Shown in pieces: positions 1 to 11,592 of a DNA stretch of 64,000 nt. The stretch covers positions 124,001 through 188,000 of the forward strand of contig RSEE01000101.1 of NCBI GenBank assembly GCA_003971905.1, in the 5' to 3' direction. The notes under the pieces were generated by a model. It was given only the letters and a program-made list of their open reading frames with translations, was not told the origin of the DNA and searched no databases. A program made the position numbers and the translations under genes. The stretch comes from Moniliella sp. 'wahieum' (Eukaryota; Basidiomycota; Moniliellomycetes; Moniliellales; Moniliellaceae). Positions within the stretch are counted from its first letter, which is position 1; each line of letters begins with the position of its first letter.

Positions 1-370
1 GTCAAGGTCCCGTTTGTTGGTGTGTCCGGGGTACAGGTACGACGGATCGCAGGCGATGCGTGGCAGTACCAAGTCCTGGCCAAGCAGATCCTGGATGAAG
101 CTCAGGTACGTTTTTTTCTTTCCTTGTTTTTGGTCTGGTATCTCCCTCTCGTTACTCGTTTCTCGTTACTCGTTTCTCGTTTCTCGTTTCTCGTTTCTCG
201 TTTCTGGAAATACTGACGTGCTAGGGCAGATTTGAGGTGGCAACTGTTCCCCCGTTCCCGATCGTTCCATCGTCCCCCTCCCAACCACCCCACCTCTTCC
301 CCTTTGCAGCACACCGTTGTAGGTCTGGCTGTGCACTGTGACCCCACTATGACCCTTTTGCGTCCCCGCA
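1..370 (+). CDS. possible 3' part of a gene entering from the left edge
   Basis: Bases 1-105 are open in frame 1 and read like real protein (VKVPFVGVSGVQVRRIAGDA, then a helix-like stretch ending DEAQ). They stop at a consensus donor GTACGT at 106. A pyrimidine-rich stretch ends in TTTGCAG at 309, and the reading continues in phase as HTVVGLAVHCDPTMTLL. After about 370 the frame runs into CT- and TG-rich low-complexity DNA, so the true end is not visible. I do not recognise the family. The donor matches the GTACGT used by other genes here, which is the main support for a real exon. The intron would hold the TTTCTCG microsatellite. Confidence 0.35.
146..207. repeat. 7-bp microsatellite (TTTCTCG)n
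   Basis: About eight tandem copies of TTTCTCG, the first ones with the variant TTACTCG. It lies in the presumed intron of the left-edge gene. Confidence 0.85.
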
Positions 371-1003
371 CGGGGTGTTCCCGTTCACTGTGGTCCTACT
401 CCTCCCTCTGTCCTGTGCTGTGTGCCTTGTGCTGTGTTGTGCTGTGCTGTGCTTGCTGTACAGTGATGTCCTGTGTGCCGCGCCGAGCTGTGCTTTTTGC
501 ATCCACCTATCTCTCTCTATCTCTCCCCCCCCTCTCTCACCATCTCTCTCTCCACCATCTCTCTCCCTCTCCCTCTCTCTCGCTCTCTCTCTCGCTCCAT
601 GCGTGTTTTGCCCTTTGCACTCTGCTTGCGTTCTACTTTGCTTGCCCTCGCTCTACTCTACTGGAATTTCACTTCCACTGGGGCAACATCCCCTCCTCGA
701 CCTCCCGCGCTACCGTCCATGCGTCCCTCAGCCCTCAACGTCCTCAACCCTCAGCGCCCGAGGCCCAGCCCAGGCCTGCAGGGGGGCCCAGTCATCACCT
801 CATCATATCTCATAGCCAGTCATGCGCATATGTCTTGTATCGTAGCTCAACCATACGCAGTTGGAGTAAGTGCTCAACGTAAGCTCAGCCTCGTCAACGT
901 TGCGTCCAACGTTCGACTAAGCCTCAGCGGGGCTGGGATCAGATCTCAGATCAATAATTAATGATCTTGATCAACGACCAACATCGCCCAGATCGATCAG
1001 ATG

Positions 1004-1031
1004 TGCATATGCATTTGCAAATGCATATGCA
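1004..1031. repeat. 28-bp perfect palindrome
   Basis: The left half TGCATATGCATTTG is followed directly by its exact reverse complement, with no spacer. It is built from ATGCAT and ATTTGCAAAT words and sits in a local AT-rich, palindrome-rich patch (GATCTTGATC and AGATCTCAGATC are just upstream). Confidence 0.95.
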
Positions 1032-1833
1032 TATCGTCTTAGACCCGACCAAACTACCTTTTGGCGCCGCTGCCGTCCACAAAACCCACCACCGCCACAT
1101 CTTGAACCACTGCCACTGAGTCCGCCGCCGCTCAGGCTGATCCCTACGCCGGTGACGGGCAGGAAGAGAACAAAGCTTCCCCCAGTCTCCTTTGCGCTCA
1201 CCGTACCGGGCCGGCGCGGAGGGTGCGGTCTGCCCTTATTATCGTTCCATGGCACCTCGAGGGAAGAAGCAGCCGGAGGCCCTGCGTACTCTCAAGTCGT
1301 GCAAAGTAGCCTCAAAGAGAAGTACTGCTGAGTGTCTGAGCGCGCGCTGAGCCCCCGAAGATATGTATGGGCGCTACAAGGGTACTTGCGCCGTCAAGCG
1401 AGACAAGCTTCAAGCTACATTGAAGCTACCGTCGATCTAACCATAGTTGGCCGTGTTACGAAATGGACCAACCACAGCACGTCATCGGCGACTTTCTTTT
1501 TTTTTCACTTCTGCTTGGTTTGTGCACAGCAGGGTACAGCCGCCCGCGCCGTTGGCCCGCACACCTCGTTGCCCCGCCTCCGCTTACCGCTTACCGTTTT
1601 TAGTGTTTACCGCTTACCCCCCAGACTCTCCTTCCCCCACCACTCGCAGCCGATGCGCGCCACGGCCCCGACCCCCGTCACCACCTGCGTGCCTGTACGC
1701 TGTACGTTGCTCCCTCCCGTCCGCTGGTCTCGCCGCTGTGGTTGTGGTCAGGCAGTGGGCTTGCAGTGGTCTTGCTCTTGTTGTTGCTGCGTATCGAGTA
1801 TCAGTGGCTAATCATTCATCGTGCCTCATGGAT

Positions 1834-1952
1834 GTCACATGCCATGCCTCATGGCTCTGCCTGCGCATTCCTTTCGCTTCTCGCTTCTCCTGTCACATGC
1901 CATGCCTCATGGCTCTGCCTGCGCATTCCTTTCGCTTCTCGCTTCTCCTGTC
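1834..1952. repeat. 58-bp perfect direct tandem duplication
   Basis: Two head-to-tail copies begin with GTCACATGCCATGCC at 1834 and 1892. They are identical through CTTCTCCTGTC, which points to a recent duplication or an assembly repeat. Confidence 0.9.
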
Positions 1953-2319
1953 GTTGGCCCAGGCTCGGCCTGTGGGCACACGACGTGGAAAGGCTGTGGG
2001 CTGCACAAGGACCAAGTCATGGACGCAGTGCCCGTCGAGGAGCGGTGCACGTGTCCCCGCCCGTAGCGTAGCCGCGCCGGCGGTGTATGGCATCCATCAT
2101 CAATCCATTGAGAACGCCACCTCCATCGATCGGTGTCAGTACTCAGTAGTCCTAGTGACGCCCTGTGGGGTTTTGCCAGGCCAGGATGACATCAGCAGCA
2201 CGTGACCAGTGTCCGTCTTCAATTGCAGTCAGCCATGGGCTATTTCATGTTTCCATGGAGTGCCGTGGCCGTTCGTCTTCCTGGACGGCCTCGCGTGTGC
2301 CGCAGCCAGCTCGTCGGCG

Positions 2320-3168
2320 ATGAGCGTCTGCACGCTCCTCCGCCCGCGCGCCGTGCGCATGGGGACGAGCGTCGTGGCGTCCTGGCCGTGTGCACGTGTG
2401 TGTGGCTGTGTGCCGCGCGGCGCAGCAGGTGCGTCCTTCCGCTCGCGCACGCTCCACGCCACGCGGCCTTGCACCAAGCCCAAGCCGCGCGCCGAGCCCA
2501 GCGTGGCCGTGGCCCAGCTGCGCGACCAGGCCTCGCGCCTGTCGCACCAGCAAGGATGGCCGTGGGAGCGTCCGTCCGACCTGGACCAGCGGCATGATTT
2601 CCTCGCGTCGTTGGAGGCGGAGGAATGGGACACGCCGGCGCCGCAGGCGCTGATGACCACCAAGGGCATCCGCGTCGGGTACGTGTACTCCTCCGGTCCT
2701 GGTGGGCAGCACGTCAACAAGACCCGGTCCAAGGCGCAGGTAGTCCTGCCGTTATCCACCGCGTCGCTTTCAGCTGATGCGCGTCGTGCTCTGGAAGACA
2801 CGGCGAGCAGCAACGCTCTCCCCAGTTCCACCTTGGCTCGACTTGTGCGTCCCCCCGCATGGCTGCCCGCGACGGTGGTCAAGGCACTTGTGCTGCGGAG
2901 CGGTGCGCACTACGTTGCGTCGTCTCATAGCATTAACTTTGATGCGCAAGACAGTCGGTCGCAGCATGCGAATTTGCGTGTGGCACTTGCGCGTATCCAG
3001 GCGCATCTGCTCCAGGTGGCCAGGGCAGGCTTGCCGTCGCACACGGACGACGAAAAGTTGGTCAAGGTGCACCGTCTGGCCCAGGCGCACAAGAAGCGTA
3101 CCAAGGAGCAAAAAGTACGCAGGGGCGAGAACAAGGCGGCCAAACGCAGTGCTCGCTCGGCCCTGTGA
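2320..3168 (+). CDS. mitochondrial class I release-factor-like peptidyl-tRNA hydrolase (ICT1/ArfB type)
   Basis: The protein should free peptides from stalled mitochondrial ribosomes by hydrolysing the peptidyl-tRNA ester bond. The signature is the GGQ loop in SSGPGGQHVNKTRSK (GGQ codons at 2701-2709). It is followed by a basic C-terminal tail (KKRTKEQKVRRGENKAAKRS) that in ICT1/ArfB enters the empty mRNA channel. The stop-codon-recognition domains of true release factors are absent, which fits rescue factors. I chose the ATG at 2320 because it begins an Arg-rich, acid-poor presequence (MSVCTLLRPRAVRMG) typical of mitochondrial import. The frame is open upstream to 2209, and a later ATG at 2359 is also possible. 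A single exon of 282 codons with no frame break is seen. It converges with the mutase gene on the other strand. Confidence 0.85.
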   Translation: MSVCTLLRPRAVRMGTSVVASWPCARVCGCVPRGAAGASFRSRTLHATRPCTKPKPRAEPSVAVAQLRDQASRLSHQQGWPWERPSDLDQRHDFLASLEAEEWDTPAPQALMTTKGIRVGYVYSSGPGGQHVNKTRSKAQVVLPLSTASLSADARRALEDTASSNALPSSTLARLVRPPAWLPATVVKALVLRSGAHYVASSHSINFDAQDSRSQHANLRVALARIQAHLLQVARAGLPSHTDDEKLVKVHRLAQAHKKRTKEQKVRRGENKAAKRSARSAL

Positions 3169-3730
3169 GCCTGCTGGCCCGGGTACTATAGCAACTTTCT
3201 TCCCCTCCCCTCCCCCTGTCCCCCCGTCCCTCTTCCCCTCCGTTCTCCCGACCTCCATCCATGCACACGTTCAACCTTCAATCATCTACCCTCCATTGCT
3301 CGTCGCATCTAGCTCCCACATTGATGGCCCTTCCGTCGGCACAAAACCCTATTGTCTGTCCATATCATCTCCGATCATCGAGATCCTCATAAGTATAGTC
3401 TGATCCTCGCCCGAAACAGAGACAAGGTGCCCAACGTTTACCTCTACGGGCATCACATGTCACACGACATCATGGTCATCATGATCATCGTGATCATGAC
3501 CAGGGACGGCTACTCGACAATTTTCCATCTTTTCATGCTTTTTGTCCTTTCTCCCAAGGGGGCAGGAACCGGAACCGACACGGTTCGGGGACGCGTGGAC
3601 ACAGGCACCTCTAGATCCCCGAGGAACCACGAGCCGGACATGCATTTCCTCGGTCCGCCTTGGCGAGGGGGAAGGAGGAGTTGGGGGGAGGGGGTCCCGC
3701 ATCCCTCATCCCGCGTCGCCTCGTTCCGTT

Positions 3731-5845
3731 TCACAAGCTCGTAGCAAACGTAAAGAAAGCATCGACCAACTCTTGCAAGTCCTTGGTGACGCGCGCCACA
3801 GCCTCGTCGTAGCTCTCGCCAGGCAACAGTGGTCGATCTTCTCCGTGTAGATTTTGACCTTGGGTTCGGTTCCCGAGGGACGGATGATGATGCGGGGTGC
3901 GTTGAGTGCGATCTCCTCTTTGGACGCGGTAGTTGAGGCGGGGTAAGTGGCATCGGCAAAGTAGAAGCGCAACACATCGTTTTTGGGAATGGTGGTGCGG
4001 TCGGTAGGATTGCTTGGGTTGTTGAGTAAGTCGGAGATGAGGAGCACAGGGTGGCCACCGACGTTGGTGGGCAGTTCCTTGCGCAGCTTGACCATCAGAT
4101 CCCCGCCTTTACTACCCGGTGCCAAATGAATGGTGCGAGGCAAGGTAATGCTCACGCCAAACGAACGGTGCAAGCTCTCCAGCTGATCCCACAACGTCTT
4201 GCCCTCCGTGTCCAACTTGGCTGCAAACTCTGCCAGAGCCACAATCGCCGACAGACCGTCCTTGTCCCATACCATGGGACTCACCATGTAGCCCAGCGCC
4301 TGTTCCGTGTCAGTACACTTCGGTTGCCATCTAGACAGCAGGGAGAAGGGAGAGAGGAGAGGGGAGTGGAGTGGAGGAGAGGGAAAAGAGGGAAGAGGGA
4401 AGAGGGGAGAGGGGACGTACCTCTTCATACGCAAAAGCAAAATGTTCACCACGATCTTGAATGTCCTTAGCCACCGCACCAAGCCACTTGAATCCCGTCA
4501 AGGTTTCCTGGTACTGGGCGCCCCAGTGCCGAGCGATGCGCGCCAAGAGACGCGAAGAGACGACCGTGTTCAGTGCCCAACTACCTGGGGGCGCGGTGGA
4601 AAGGATATGGTACCCAAGCAACGCACCCACCTGGTCGCCCGTCAACTGTACCATCTTTCCACTCTTCTGGCGTGCACAGCAACTCATCCGATCGGCATCG
4701 GGGTCGTTGGCCGCTGCCAGCTGTGCCCCCTGGGCATCCGCCAGCGCAATCACCAGATCCATCGCACCTTTCTCCTCCGGGTCTGAGGCGGGTCAGAAGC
4801 GTTCACAGTATGCAGCAGGTAAAGGAGGGGTGAGGAGGGTGGACGTACTGGGGAAGTTGACGGTGGGGAAGTCACCATCGGGTTCCCTCTGCTCAGGGAC
4901 CGTATACACATGGGGAAATCCAGCGCGCTGAAAGATGGTCTCGGCAAAGGGGGCGCCAACACCATGCAAGGGTGTGTAGGCAATCTTGAGGGTCTCCTTC
5001 CCTGGTCCCGTGGGGTGGGCGACGGTCTCAAAGAGTTGAGTGAGGTAGGCATCAAACATCTCCTTCGAGAGGTAGTGCAACTTTCCCGCCGCCTTGGCCT
5101 CGTCCAGGGACAGACACTTGGGCGATGGCTCAGTTGCTGCGACGTGCGCAATCGCACCAGCAATCAAGCCATCGACGGGAGCATTGATCTGATTGCCGCC
5201 TTGCCAGTACACTTTGTATCCATTGTACTGCGGCGGGTTGTGGGACGCCGTCACCACCACTCCGGCTGCCGCACCAAGATACTTGACCGCAAACGCGCCG
5301 AGAGGTGTCGGGTGCAACGTGTCGTACAGCAGAGCCTTGACCCCGCGCGCCGCCAAGACACCCGCTGTGTCCTCGGCAACTTTGCAAGGGGAAGGGGGGG
5401 GGGGGGGGGTTAGCGTGCATTCTATGCCACATGGTAAGGGTAGGGGAGACGTACACTCTTTGGACATGTGCCGGCCATCGTATGCGATGACCACTCCCTT
5501 GGCCTGGGCATTGGCCGCATTGGCCTCCAACAGATAATCCGCCAGCCCGGCCGACGTTTGGCGGATGACAAGGCGCTGCAGCAGGAATGCGTGTCCATGT
5601 CAGTTGGCGTTGGAGACAAGGGAAGAGGCAAGAGGTATGAAGAAGAAGGGACGTACGTTCATGTTGGCGGGTCCGACGCCCATAAGGCCACGGAGGCCGG
5701 CGGTGCCAAAGGCCATGCGTTCGCAAAAGCCTTGGTGGAGTGCCTGCTGGTCGCCGGTATCGAGGATGCGTTGGAGCTGAGCCTTGGTGGCGGGGTCAAA
5801 GTCGGCGGCGAGCCAGGCGCGGGCAGAGGCCTCGAGGGACGACAT
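3731..5845 (-). CDS. phosphopentomutase/phosphoglucomutase (alpha-D-phosphohexomutase family, PGM2/PRM15 type)
   Basis: It moves phosphate between C1 and C5/C6 of ribose or glucose phosphates in the cytosol. Five exons read 5657-5845, 5455-5575, 4849-5379, 4421-4782 and 3731-4299. All four introns (81, 75, 66 and 121 nt) start GTACGT. Seen in order: AFGTAGLRG near the N terminus; the phosphoserine loop TASHNP (Ser codon at 5243-5245); the metal loop DPDADR; the sugar-binding region around EEALGYM; and the phosphate-binding [12 protein letters not shown]. The size and TASHNP/DPDADR spacing fit the PGM2 subfamily. The ATG at 5845 gives [12 protein letters not shown], a usual start. Near 3823-3835 the frame slips by one base; adding one base there restores an acidic helix ending FFTFATSL and a stop at 3731. 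Intron 2 carries 16 consecutive C on the coding strand just before its acceptor. Confidence 0.94.
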
Positions 5846-6471
5846 GGGGGGCAGAGACAGGAGGTGGTGGAGGGAGAGAAGCGCGTGGGCGTCCACATGC
5901 TCTAACCGCTTCAGCCGCCGGCTTCAGCCCACCTACCCCATCGGTGCATTGCCAGGCCCCGCCAGGGCACACTCGCAGTTCCGCCCTGGGGCGGAAGGAG
6001 ATGGCGGCCCGACGTGGGGCCCCGCAGTGGGCGATGCTCTCAGTACTCAAGCTTCAAGTACGCGAGAGGGGTTAACGTTTAACCCCCCCTCGGTCAACGT
6101 ACTCAACCGTGCACTCGTCCGCTAGTCAGCAGCCGGCTATCCAGCTACGTAGCGTCCAGCGGCCCATCGCTGCCTGGTCGCAAGAAGTGGGGCTTTTGCG
6201 TTTGAGGCTGTACGAGAATAAATGGAGGCATCATCGACATCACCGTGGCTGAGGAAAAATGATCCATGACTGATTGTATCAGAAAAGTCCATCCATCGAT
6301 CAATCATCCAAGATGATCATCATCATCATCATCGTCTGCCAGCGACCTCCCATCGGAAAGATCTCTGCGATCGCATCGTGGGTTTGTCCCCCTCCCACGC
6401 CGGCCTCATGTGCGCCGCGCCCCCGCCTCGGCCCCAGACCCACTCTCTGCGCCATCACCATCACCATCACC
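5846..6471. other. divergent intergenic region
   Basis: This lies between the mutase start and the MFS gene and presumably holds both promoters. I see CATCATCATC at about 6318-6335 and no reliable coding sequence. Confidence 0.5.
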
Positions 6472-8598
6472 ATGCCCACGCCCACGCCCACGCCCACGCC
6501 CACGCCCCCGCTCCCATCCCACCCTCCATCTCGCCACCACGCCCGTTCCGATGCTCCCTCCCTCTCCTCCCTCTCCGACGGCCGGGGAAAGCCTCAGCCA
6601 GCACACCCCCAGCCAGCCCCTCCCCTAATCCCTCCCCTGGCCCCTCCCATGATCCCTCATCCCCTAATTCCTCCCCTCGACCCACAATCACCCCGGACCA
6701 ACACCAACACACGAGCCCCCACTGGCTTCAGCTCGAACCCGAGCAAAGCATCCCAGCGAACAACATGCCCGCTGTCTTTTCGCCTTGATGCTCTGTGTCT
6801 TTGCCGCAGCGCTGGACCAGTCCGTCGTCGCCCCTGCACTCCCCACCATTGCAGCCGAGCTGCACGCCACCGCTGCAGACTATTCGTAGGTTGTCTCCCT
6901 CCCCCTCCCCTGTCCCCTTTGGGTTGGGGAAGCAGCAGGACCGACGCTGACCAGAGTCTGGGTTTGGACAGATGGGTAGCTACCGCCTACATGCTGGCCA
7001 CCACCACCCTCAACCCCATGTACGGCCGACTGAGCGATATGATTGGCCGTAAGCCGATCATGTACGGTGGGGTAATCATCTTTCTGCTTGGTAGCGCCCT
7101 TGCGGCCACAGCCCAAACCATTAGCTGGCTCATCGTTGCCCGTGCGGTCCAAGGTCTTGGAGGGGGCGCCATCTCGAGCCTGTCGCAAATCATCCTGGCA
7201 GACATTACCACGCTCGAAAAGCGCGGCAGTTACTCGGGCTTGATTGGCGCGTGTTGGGGCATCGCGAGTGTCGCCGGACCGTTACTGGGCGGTGCGTTGA
7301 CCACCTGGGCGAGCTGGAGGTGGTGCTTTTACATCAACCTACCAATTTGTGGTATTGCCTTGTTCATGCTCGTATTCTTTCTTCGGCTCAACCCCAAGCC
7401 TGTGATGCCTTGGCGCCAGTTCCTACGCGAATTTGACTTTGCCGGTCTTCTTCTCATCAGTGGTGGCGCGGTTCTGTTCCTCATTGGTTTCTCCACTGCC
7501 GAGACAAACGGATGGAACACGGCCGAGACGATCGCGACCATTGTGGTCGGGGCATGTCTCATGATTGTGTTTGCGTTTTGGAATGCCAAGACCACTCGCC
7601 AGCCCATTGTTGCACGCCGCCTCTTCCACACTCGCACCACCGTTCTCGTCCTACTACAAGTGGTCATGCACGGCATCACCTTTATCAACGTAACATACTA
7701 CCTTCCCAACTTTTACCAAGTTGTCACGGGGGCCGACGCGCTCTTGTCAGGTGTGTACGCACTTCCCTTTTTGATCTGCTCCTCCTTCGTCTCAGCGGTG
7801 GCTGGGTACGCCATCACCAAAGTGCGTGCCTACCGATTTATGCTGGGGATCGGGTTTGGTCTGATGACCGTGGGGTTTGCCCTGATGTGCATTTTGACTT
7901 CCACCACGAGCCGGGCGCTGCAAGAAGTATTTCCAGCGATCCTTGGTCTCGGCGTCGGCTGTTTGTACCAAACACCCATCATTGCCCTTTCCGCTGCGAT
8001 GCCAGTGGCCGAGATTGGTTCGACCTTGGCAACAATTTTTGTGCGGGAATTGTCGACGACGATGGGCATCGCGATTGGCGGTGCGATCCTCAATTCCGAC
8101 TGGGTCCGACGCGCCAAGACGATTGCAGGTTTACCGCCCGATGCGCCGGCGCGTGTGCTGGCCGACGTGCATTACCTTCGCACCTTGTCGCCGCCTTCGC
8201 TGGCCCGCAAGGCCCAGTACGAATATAGCCTAGCAGTTCGGCTCATCTGGATTGTGGATACTCCTCTGGTCGTGGCCGGGCTTGTGTCGTGTGCATGGAT
8301 CAAGGGCTACAGTCTTCGACGGGGTCTTTCCTCCGATCCCAACCCGGCCAAAGAAGGCGCTTTCTCTTCGTCCCAGTGTGACGTGCCATCGTCACACGAA
8401 TGCGACCTCAACCCACCCCAACCCCTTGCTTTGCATGCCTCTACCTCGCCTATGAAGGCCAATTCGTTCCCCAGTCCATCCACCCTCTACACCCCGAAAC
8501 TAGTCTCCTCCTCAACACCACCCCCGTCCGCCAAGTGGGACATGGGACCAACACATGGGCAGTCGGTTCAAGACGCCGGCAAGAGCGAGCCCATGTGA
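6472..8598 (+). CDS. MFS multidrug/proton antiporter, DHA2 family (14 TM)
   Basis: This is a plasma-membrane drug or metabolite exporter driven by the proton gradient, by family. TM1 contains LMLCVFAAALDQSVVAPALP. Motif A is GRLSDMIGRKP between TM2 and TM3, motif B is RAVQGLGGGAISS in TM4, and the DHA motif C region reads GPLLGGALTTWASWRWCFY. The following hydrophobic segments fit 14 helices, and a Ser/Pro-rich cytosolic tail ends at 8598. An 86-nt intron (6886-6971) begins GTAGGT and restores YSWVATAYML across the junction. The N terminus is uncertain. ATG 6472 opens a frame rich in TP and P (MPTPTPTPTPTPPLP), but the TM1 exon lies in another frame, so a frame slip or unseen intron lies between about 6630 and 6780. 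The CCCACG microsatellite at 6474-6510 encodes the TP run. Confidence 0.92.
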   Translation: MPTPTPTPTPTPPLPSHPPSRHHARSDAPSLSSLSDGRGKPQPAHPQPAPPLIPPLAPPMIPHPLIPPLDPQSPRTNTNTRAPTGFSSNPSKASQRTTCPLSFRLDALCLCRSAGPVRRRPCTPHHCSRAARHRCRLFVGCLPPPPLSPLGWGSSRTDADQSLGLDRWVATAYMLATTTLNPMYGRLSDMIGRKPIMYGGVIIFLLGSALAATAQTISWLIVARAVQGLGGGAISSLSQIILADITTLEKRGSYSGLIGACWGIASVAGPLLGGALTTWASWRWCFYINLPICGIALFMLVFFLRLNPKPVMPWRQFLREFDFAGLLLISGGAVLFLIGFSTAETNGWNTAETIATIVVGACLMIVFAFWNAKTTRQPIVARRLFHTRTTVLVLLQVVMHGITFINVTYYLPNFYQVVTGADALLSGVYALPFLICSSFVSAVAGYAITKVRAYRFMLGIGFGLMTVGFALMCILTSTTSRALQEVFPAILGLGVGCLYQTPIIALSAAMPVAEIGSTLATIFVRELSTTMGIAIGGAILNSDWVRRAKTIAGLPPDAPARVLADVHYLRTLSPPSLARKAQYEYSLAVRLIWIVDTPLVVAGLVSCAWIKGYSLRRGLSSDPNPAKEGAFSSSQCDVPSSHECDLNPPQPLALHASTSPMKANSFPSPSTLYTPKLVSSSTPPPSAKWDMGPTHGQSVQDAGKSEPM

Positions 8599-9096
8599 TC
8601 CTGAATGGTTCCTTCGCCTGCCTAGGAAAACAGTAGGATCAGCTCTGCTTGATCAAACGTCCCTGGCCCAGCTCGCGCCCATGATCCACACTACGACATG
8701 TTGTCGTAAGAGCGTCTCTTCGATGACAAGGCGCCATCCTGCATGGCCGTTTTTCTGTATTTTTGTCGCATGCTCTCTTAATCCTGTACCCCCCCCCTTC
8801 CATGCTACGTCCCCTCGTGCCTTTGTTCCGACGGTGGTGCCAGTGGGTGGACGCTGAATAAAAGGACTGGCAATCCATGTGGTCCTGCATCCCCATGTGC
8901 TCCAGCCATCCATCATCACTCCAAAGCCTGCCTCGTTCCATATGTACATCGAGAGGAGTCGAGGGCTGGGTCACGTGATCGACCACGTGCTTGGCGTAGG
9001 CGGTGCAAGCCGACTAGACGGGCCGTGGCGATAAGCGCCTTGGATGGAAGATCGATCGATGGGCTGCCGAGCGACGTGCGGAAGCGTCCCACCACC
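8599..9096. promoter_or_regulatory. intergenic; promoter of the S28 peptidase with two CACGTG sites
   Basis: No coding sequence is seen. Two CACGTG boxes at 8972-8977 and 8984-8989 lie about 110-125 bp before the peptidase ATG. CACGTG is the core bound by bHLH factors such as Cbf1; the regulatory role here is inference. Confidence 0.45.
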
Positions 9097-11345
9097 ATGC
9101 GTGTCCTGCGCTGGCTCGCCGCCGGCCTCGCCTCCGCCATCGCCACTGCCCCTGCCCTTGTTGCCGCTGCGCCCCAGCTTGTTTTCCCCGCTACCGACGA
9201 TGTGCCCGCCGCCGCCCCTTTCCCGCTCGGCCGCACCTCCCGCCCCATCCCTGGTCTGACCGCCTTCCACCGCCAGCGCGCCGCCGCGCTAGCCCTTGGC
9301 GTCGACAGCCTTGCTGTCCACCACACTCGTCTCGCGCCTGAAGGTGACGAGCGTCTGGTGGGAGACGAGATTGAGATAGTGCCGCGGCCGGACCGGGCGA
9401 CGCTACGCAAGCTTTATCCTGCCCAGACCTTTACCCAACTGCTTGACCATGCCGATCCTTCCAACGCCGTGACGTTTGAGCAGCGCTACTGGGTCTCGAC
9501 GAAGCACTACAAGCCTCCGTCGCAGCGTCCGCGCGGATCGAAGACGGTGGTGTATGTGCTAGAGGGGGAGGCGAATGGGGAGGACCGACTGCCCTACTTG
9601 GACCATGGTATTCTCGACATTCTCGCCGCCGAGACAAAGGGGATCTCAATCGTGCTTGAACACCGGTACTACGGCACGAGTTACCCGAACCGTAGTGCCA
9701 TCTCTCCTCCTGGTGATACGTGGGACGGATGCCATGCGTTTCCTCAACAACACCCTTGCCTTGGAGGACAGCGCGCGGTTTGCGCGTCTCCAGCTACCTG
9801 GGATCGAGGAAGACATCACTGCTGGGGCTGGCAAGACGCCCTGGATCAGCTATGGCGGTAGCTACCCTGGCCAGCGTAGTGCCCACTTACGTCTCTTGTA
9901 CCCAGACTTGTTTACCGGTGCGATTGCCAGTTCGGCCGTGGTGGCCGCGGTGACCGATTACCATCCTTACTTTTTCCCCATTGCTCGGGGGGCCAAGCAG
10001 GCGTGTGTGCAATCGCTGCAAGCTGCGATTGAAGGGTTTGATCGCGTCGCGTTACCGGCCAGCAAACTTGAAGGATTGCAGGCCAGCGGTTTGCTCTTGA
10101 TCCCCTGACTGGGCACAACGCCAGCTCGGACCGGGAAGCGTTGCTGCGCATCTTTGGTGTTCCCGGGTTGACGAACCTGGTGGATCTGGCCAATGTGATC
10201 ACTTCGCCTCTGGGGTACTTCCAAGGCCTGAACTGGGACCCGGTCGTCAGCTCGGGTCGGTACTGGGATGGGTTCTGCGCTGCCTTGGCGGCCGACACAC
10301 CATCGTCCCGTTCGCTTGCTCAGGACGGGACTGAGTTCGGGCTGCACCTGCCCAAGGAGACTTACCGCCTTGCCGCTTACACTCGCCACCACTATACCGA
10401 TGAGTGCGTTGCGGCGTTCCAGCAAACAAAACAAGACGACCTAAGGTCCGCGGCAGATCAGTGCTTGGCAACGTCGGTTCCTGCTTCGTTGTACGTACCC
10501 GTACCCCCTTTTTGCTCTCGTTGGGATCGGTGGGATCGTTCAGACCAGTGGGATGGATGTAGGGGTACTAACCCAGACTCGCACGCCCAGCCAAGGTCCA
10601 AGTGACTTGAGTGTATGGTGGTCGTGGGGATGGCAAGTGTGCCAGACGCAGGGGTACTTTATGCCTGCGCCGCCCCTGTCGGATTTTGAGACGGGCCGCA
10701 TCTCGGGTCCGAAACTAGTGTCGTCACTTTTGACGCTGGACTATGTTCGGGATATGTGCTCGGTGTATAAAGCGGGCAAAGTATTTGCCTTCGACGCCCA
10801 ACACGACCGAAGTCAATGCGCTGGGTGGATTCGACTTGGGGTGGACAACTTGGCCATCATCGATGGAGAATGTACGTTGCTCTCTCTTGCTGTGCTAGGG
10901 GAACACTGGCGTAGGCTCTACGGCCCTCGCGCCCTGGTTCGCGCCTTACCGCCCCTCACTCGGGACCGGAAAACGAGACCAAGTTATCTCTACCACTCTC
11001 TTAGCGCCTGATTTGCTGACTCACTGATTTGCTGGTTTGCTGCTTTGCGTTTATGCTTTTTACTTCTTTGCCGAATCCCCTTATTTGCACTTGTGCGTGG
11101 GGCGGTACAGTCGACCCATGGCGCCCAGCCACAGCTCACTCGGACGAATACGCCTTTGGGGGCTGCGCTCCGACACGCTCGATCGACCATTCAAGTTGAT
11201 CCCCTCGTGCTGGCAACTGTGACGAGAACAGTCTCCCCGCGCGTACCGGCACAAGGAACCGGCCCGCATTCGTCAAATCCATGCGGAACAGATTGAATTT
11301 GTCCGGCACTGGCTTACCAAGTCCAAGGCGTCAGCAGCCAACTAA
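9097..11345 (+). CDS. secreted serine carboxypeptidase, family S28 (prolyl-Xaa carboxypeptidase like)
   Basis: This is a secretory or vacuolar peptidase cleaving after proline, by family. The ATG at 9097 starts a clear signal peptide (MRVLRWLAAGLASAIATAP). Recognisable blocks follow: LDHADPSNAVTFEQRYW, the nucleophile motif SYGGSYPG (Ser codon 9860-9862), the QVCQTQGYF block, the acid motif IIDGE..DPWR spanning an intron, the probable His region before CDENSLP, and a C-terminal helix QIEFVRHWL with stop at 11343-11345. Introns: a donor near 10492 (GTACGT) and one near 10873 (GTACGT) ending about 11109. The frame slips at roughly 9725, 10100, 10785, 10845 and between 11195 and 11265. The pieces join into one normal-length S28 protein, so I read it as one gene carrying sequence errors; decay cannot be excluded. 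Confidence 0.92.
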
Positions 11346-11558
11346 CGTCGCAGTTGCCGTTTCGCAACGTCGTCGTTCCCCTGTTTCTCCTCGGGACGTA
11401 TGTGGGCGGACTGGATCAGCTAGAGCGAAGGGGGGAGAGGTCGAACCTGACCGGCAGACCCCTATAAGATCCTCGCCCAGGCATCAACTTTCCATGTGAC
11501 TGCGTCTCCGTGGTGCACATCTAGGTAGCGACTTTTTGGGCGGGACAGAACTACAATG

Positions 11559-11592
<34 letters not shown>

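Larger units (their letters stand above)
371..2319. other. intergenic, repeat-bearing, no supported gene
   Basis: CT-rich low complexity occupies about 500-600. A palindromic cluster lies at about 940-1031. A 33-codon ATG frame at 1249 is too short to call. A 58-bp tandem duplication sits at 1834-1952. The long overlapping frames between 1332 and 2205 have no family features and biased composition, so I leave them uncalled. The right part must hold the promoter of the ICT1-like gene. Confidence 0.6.
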
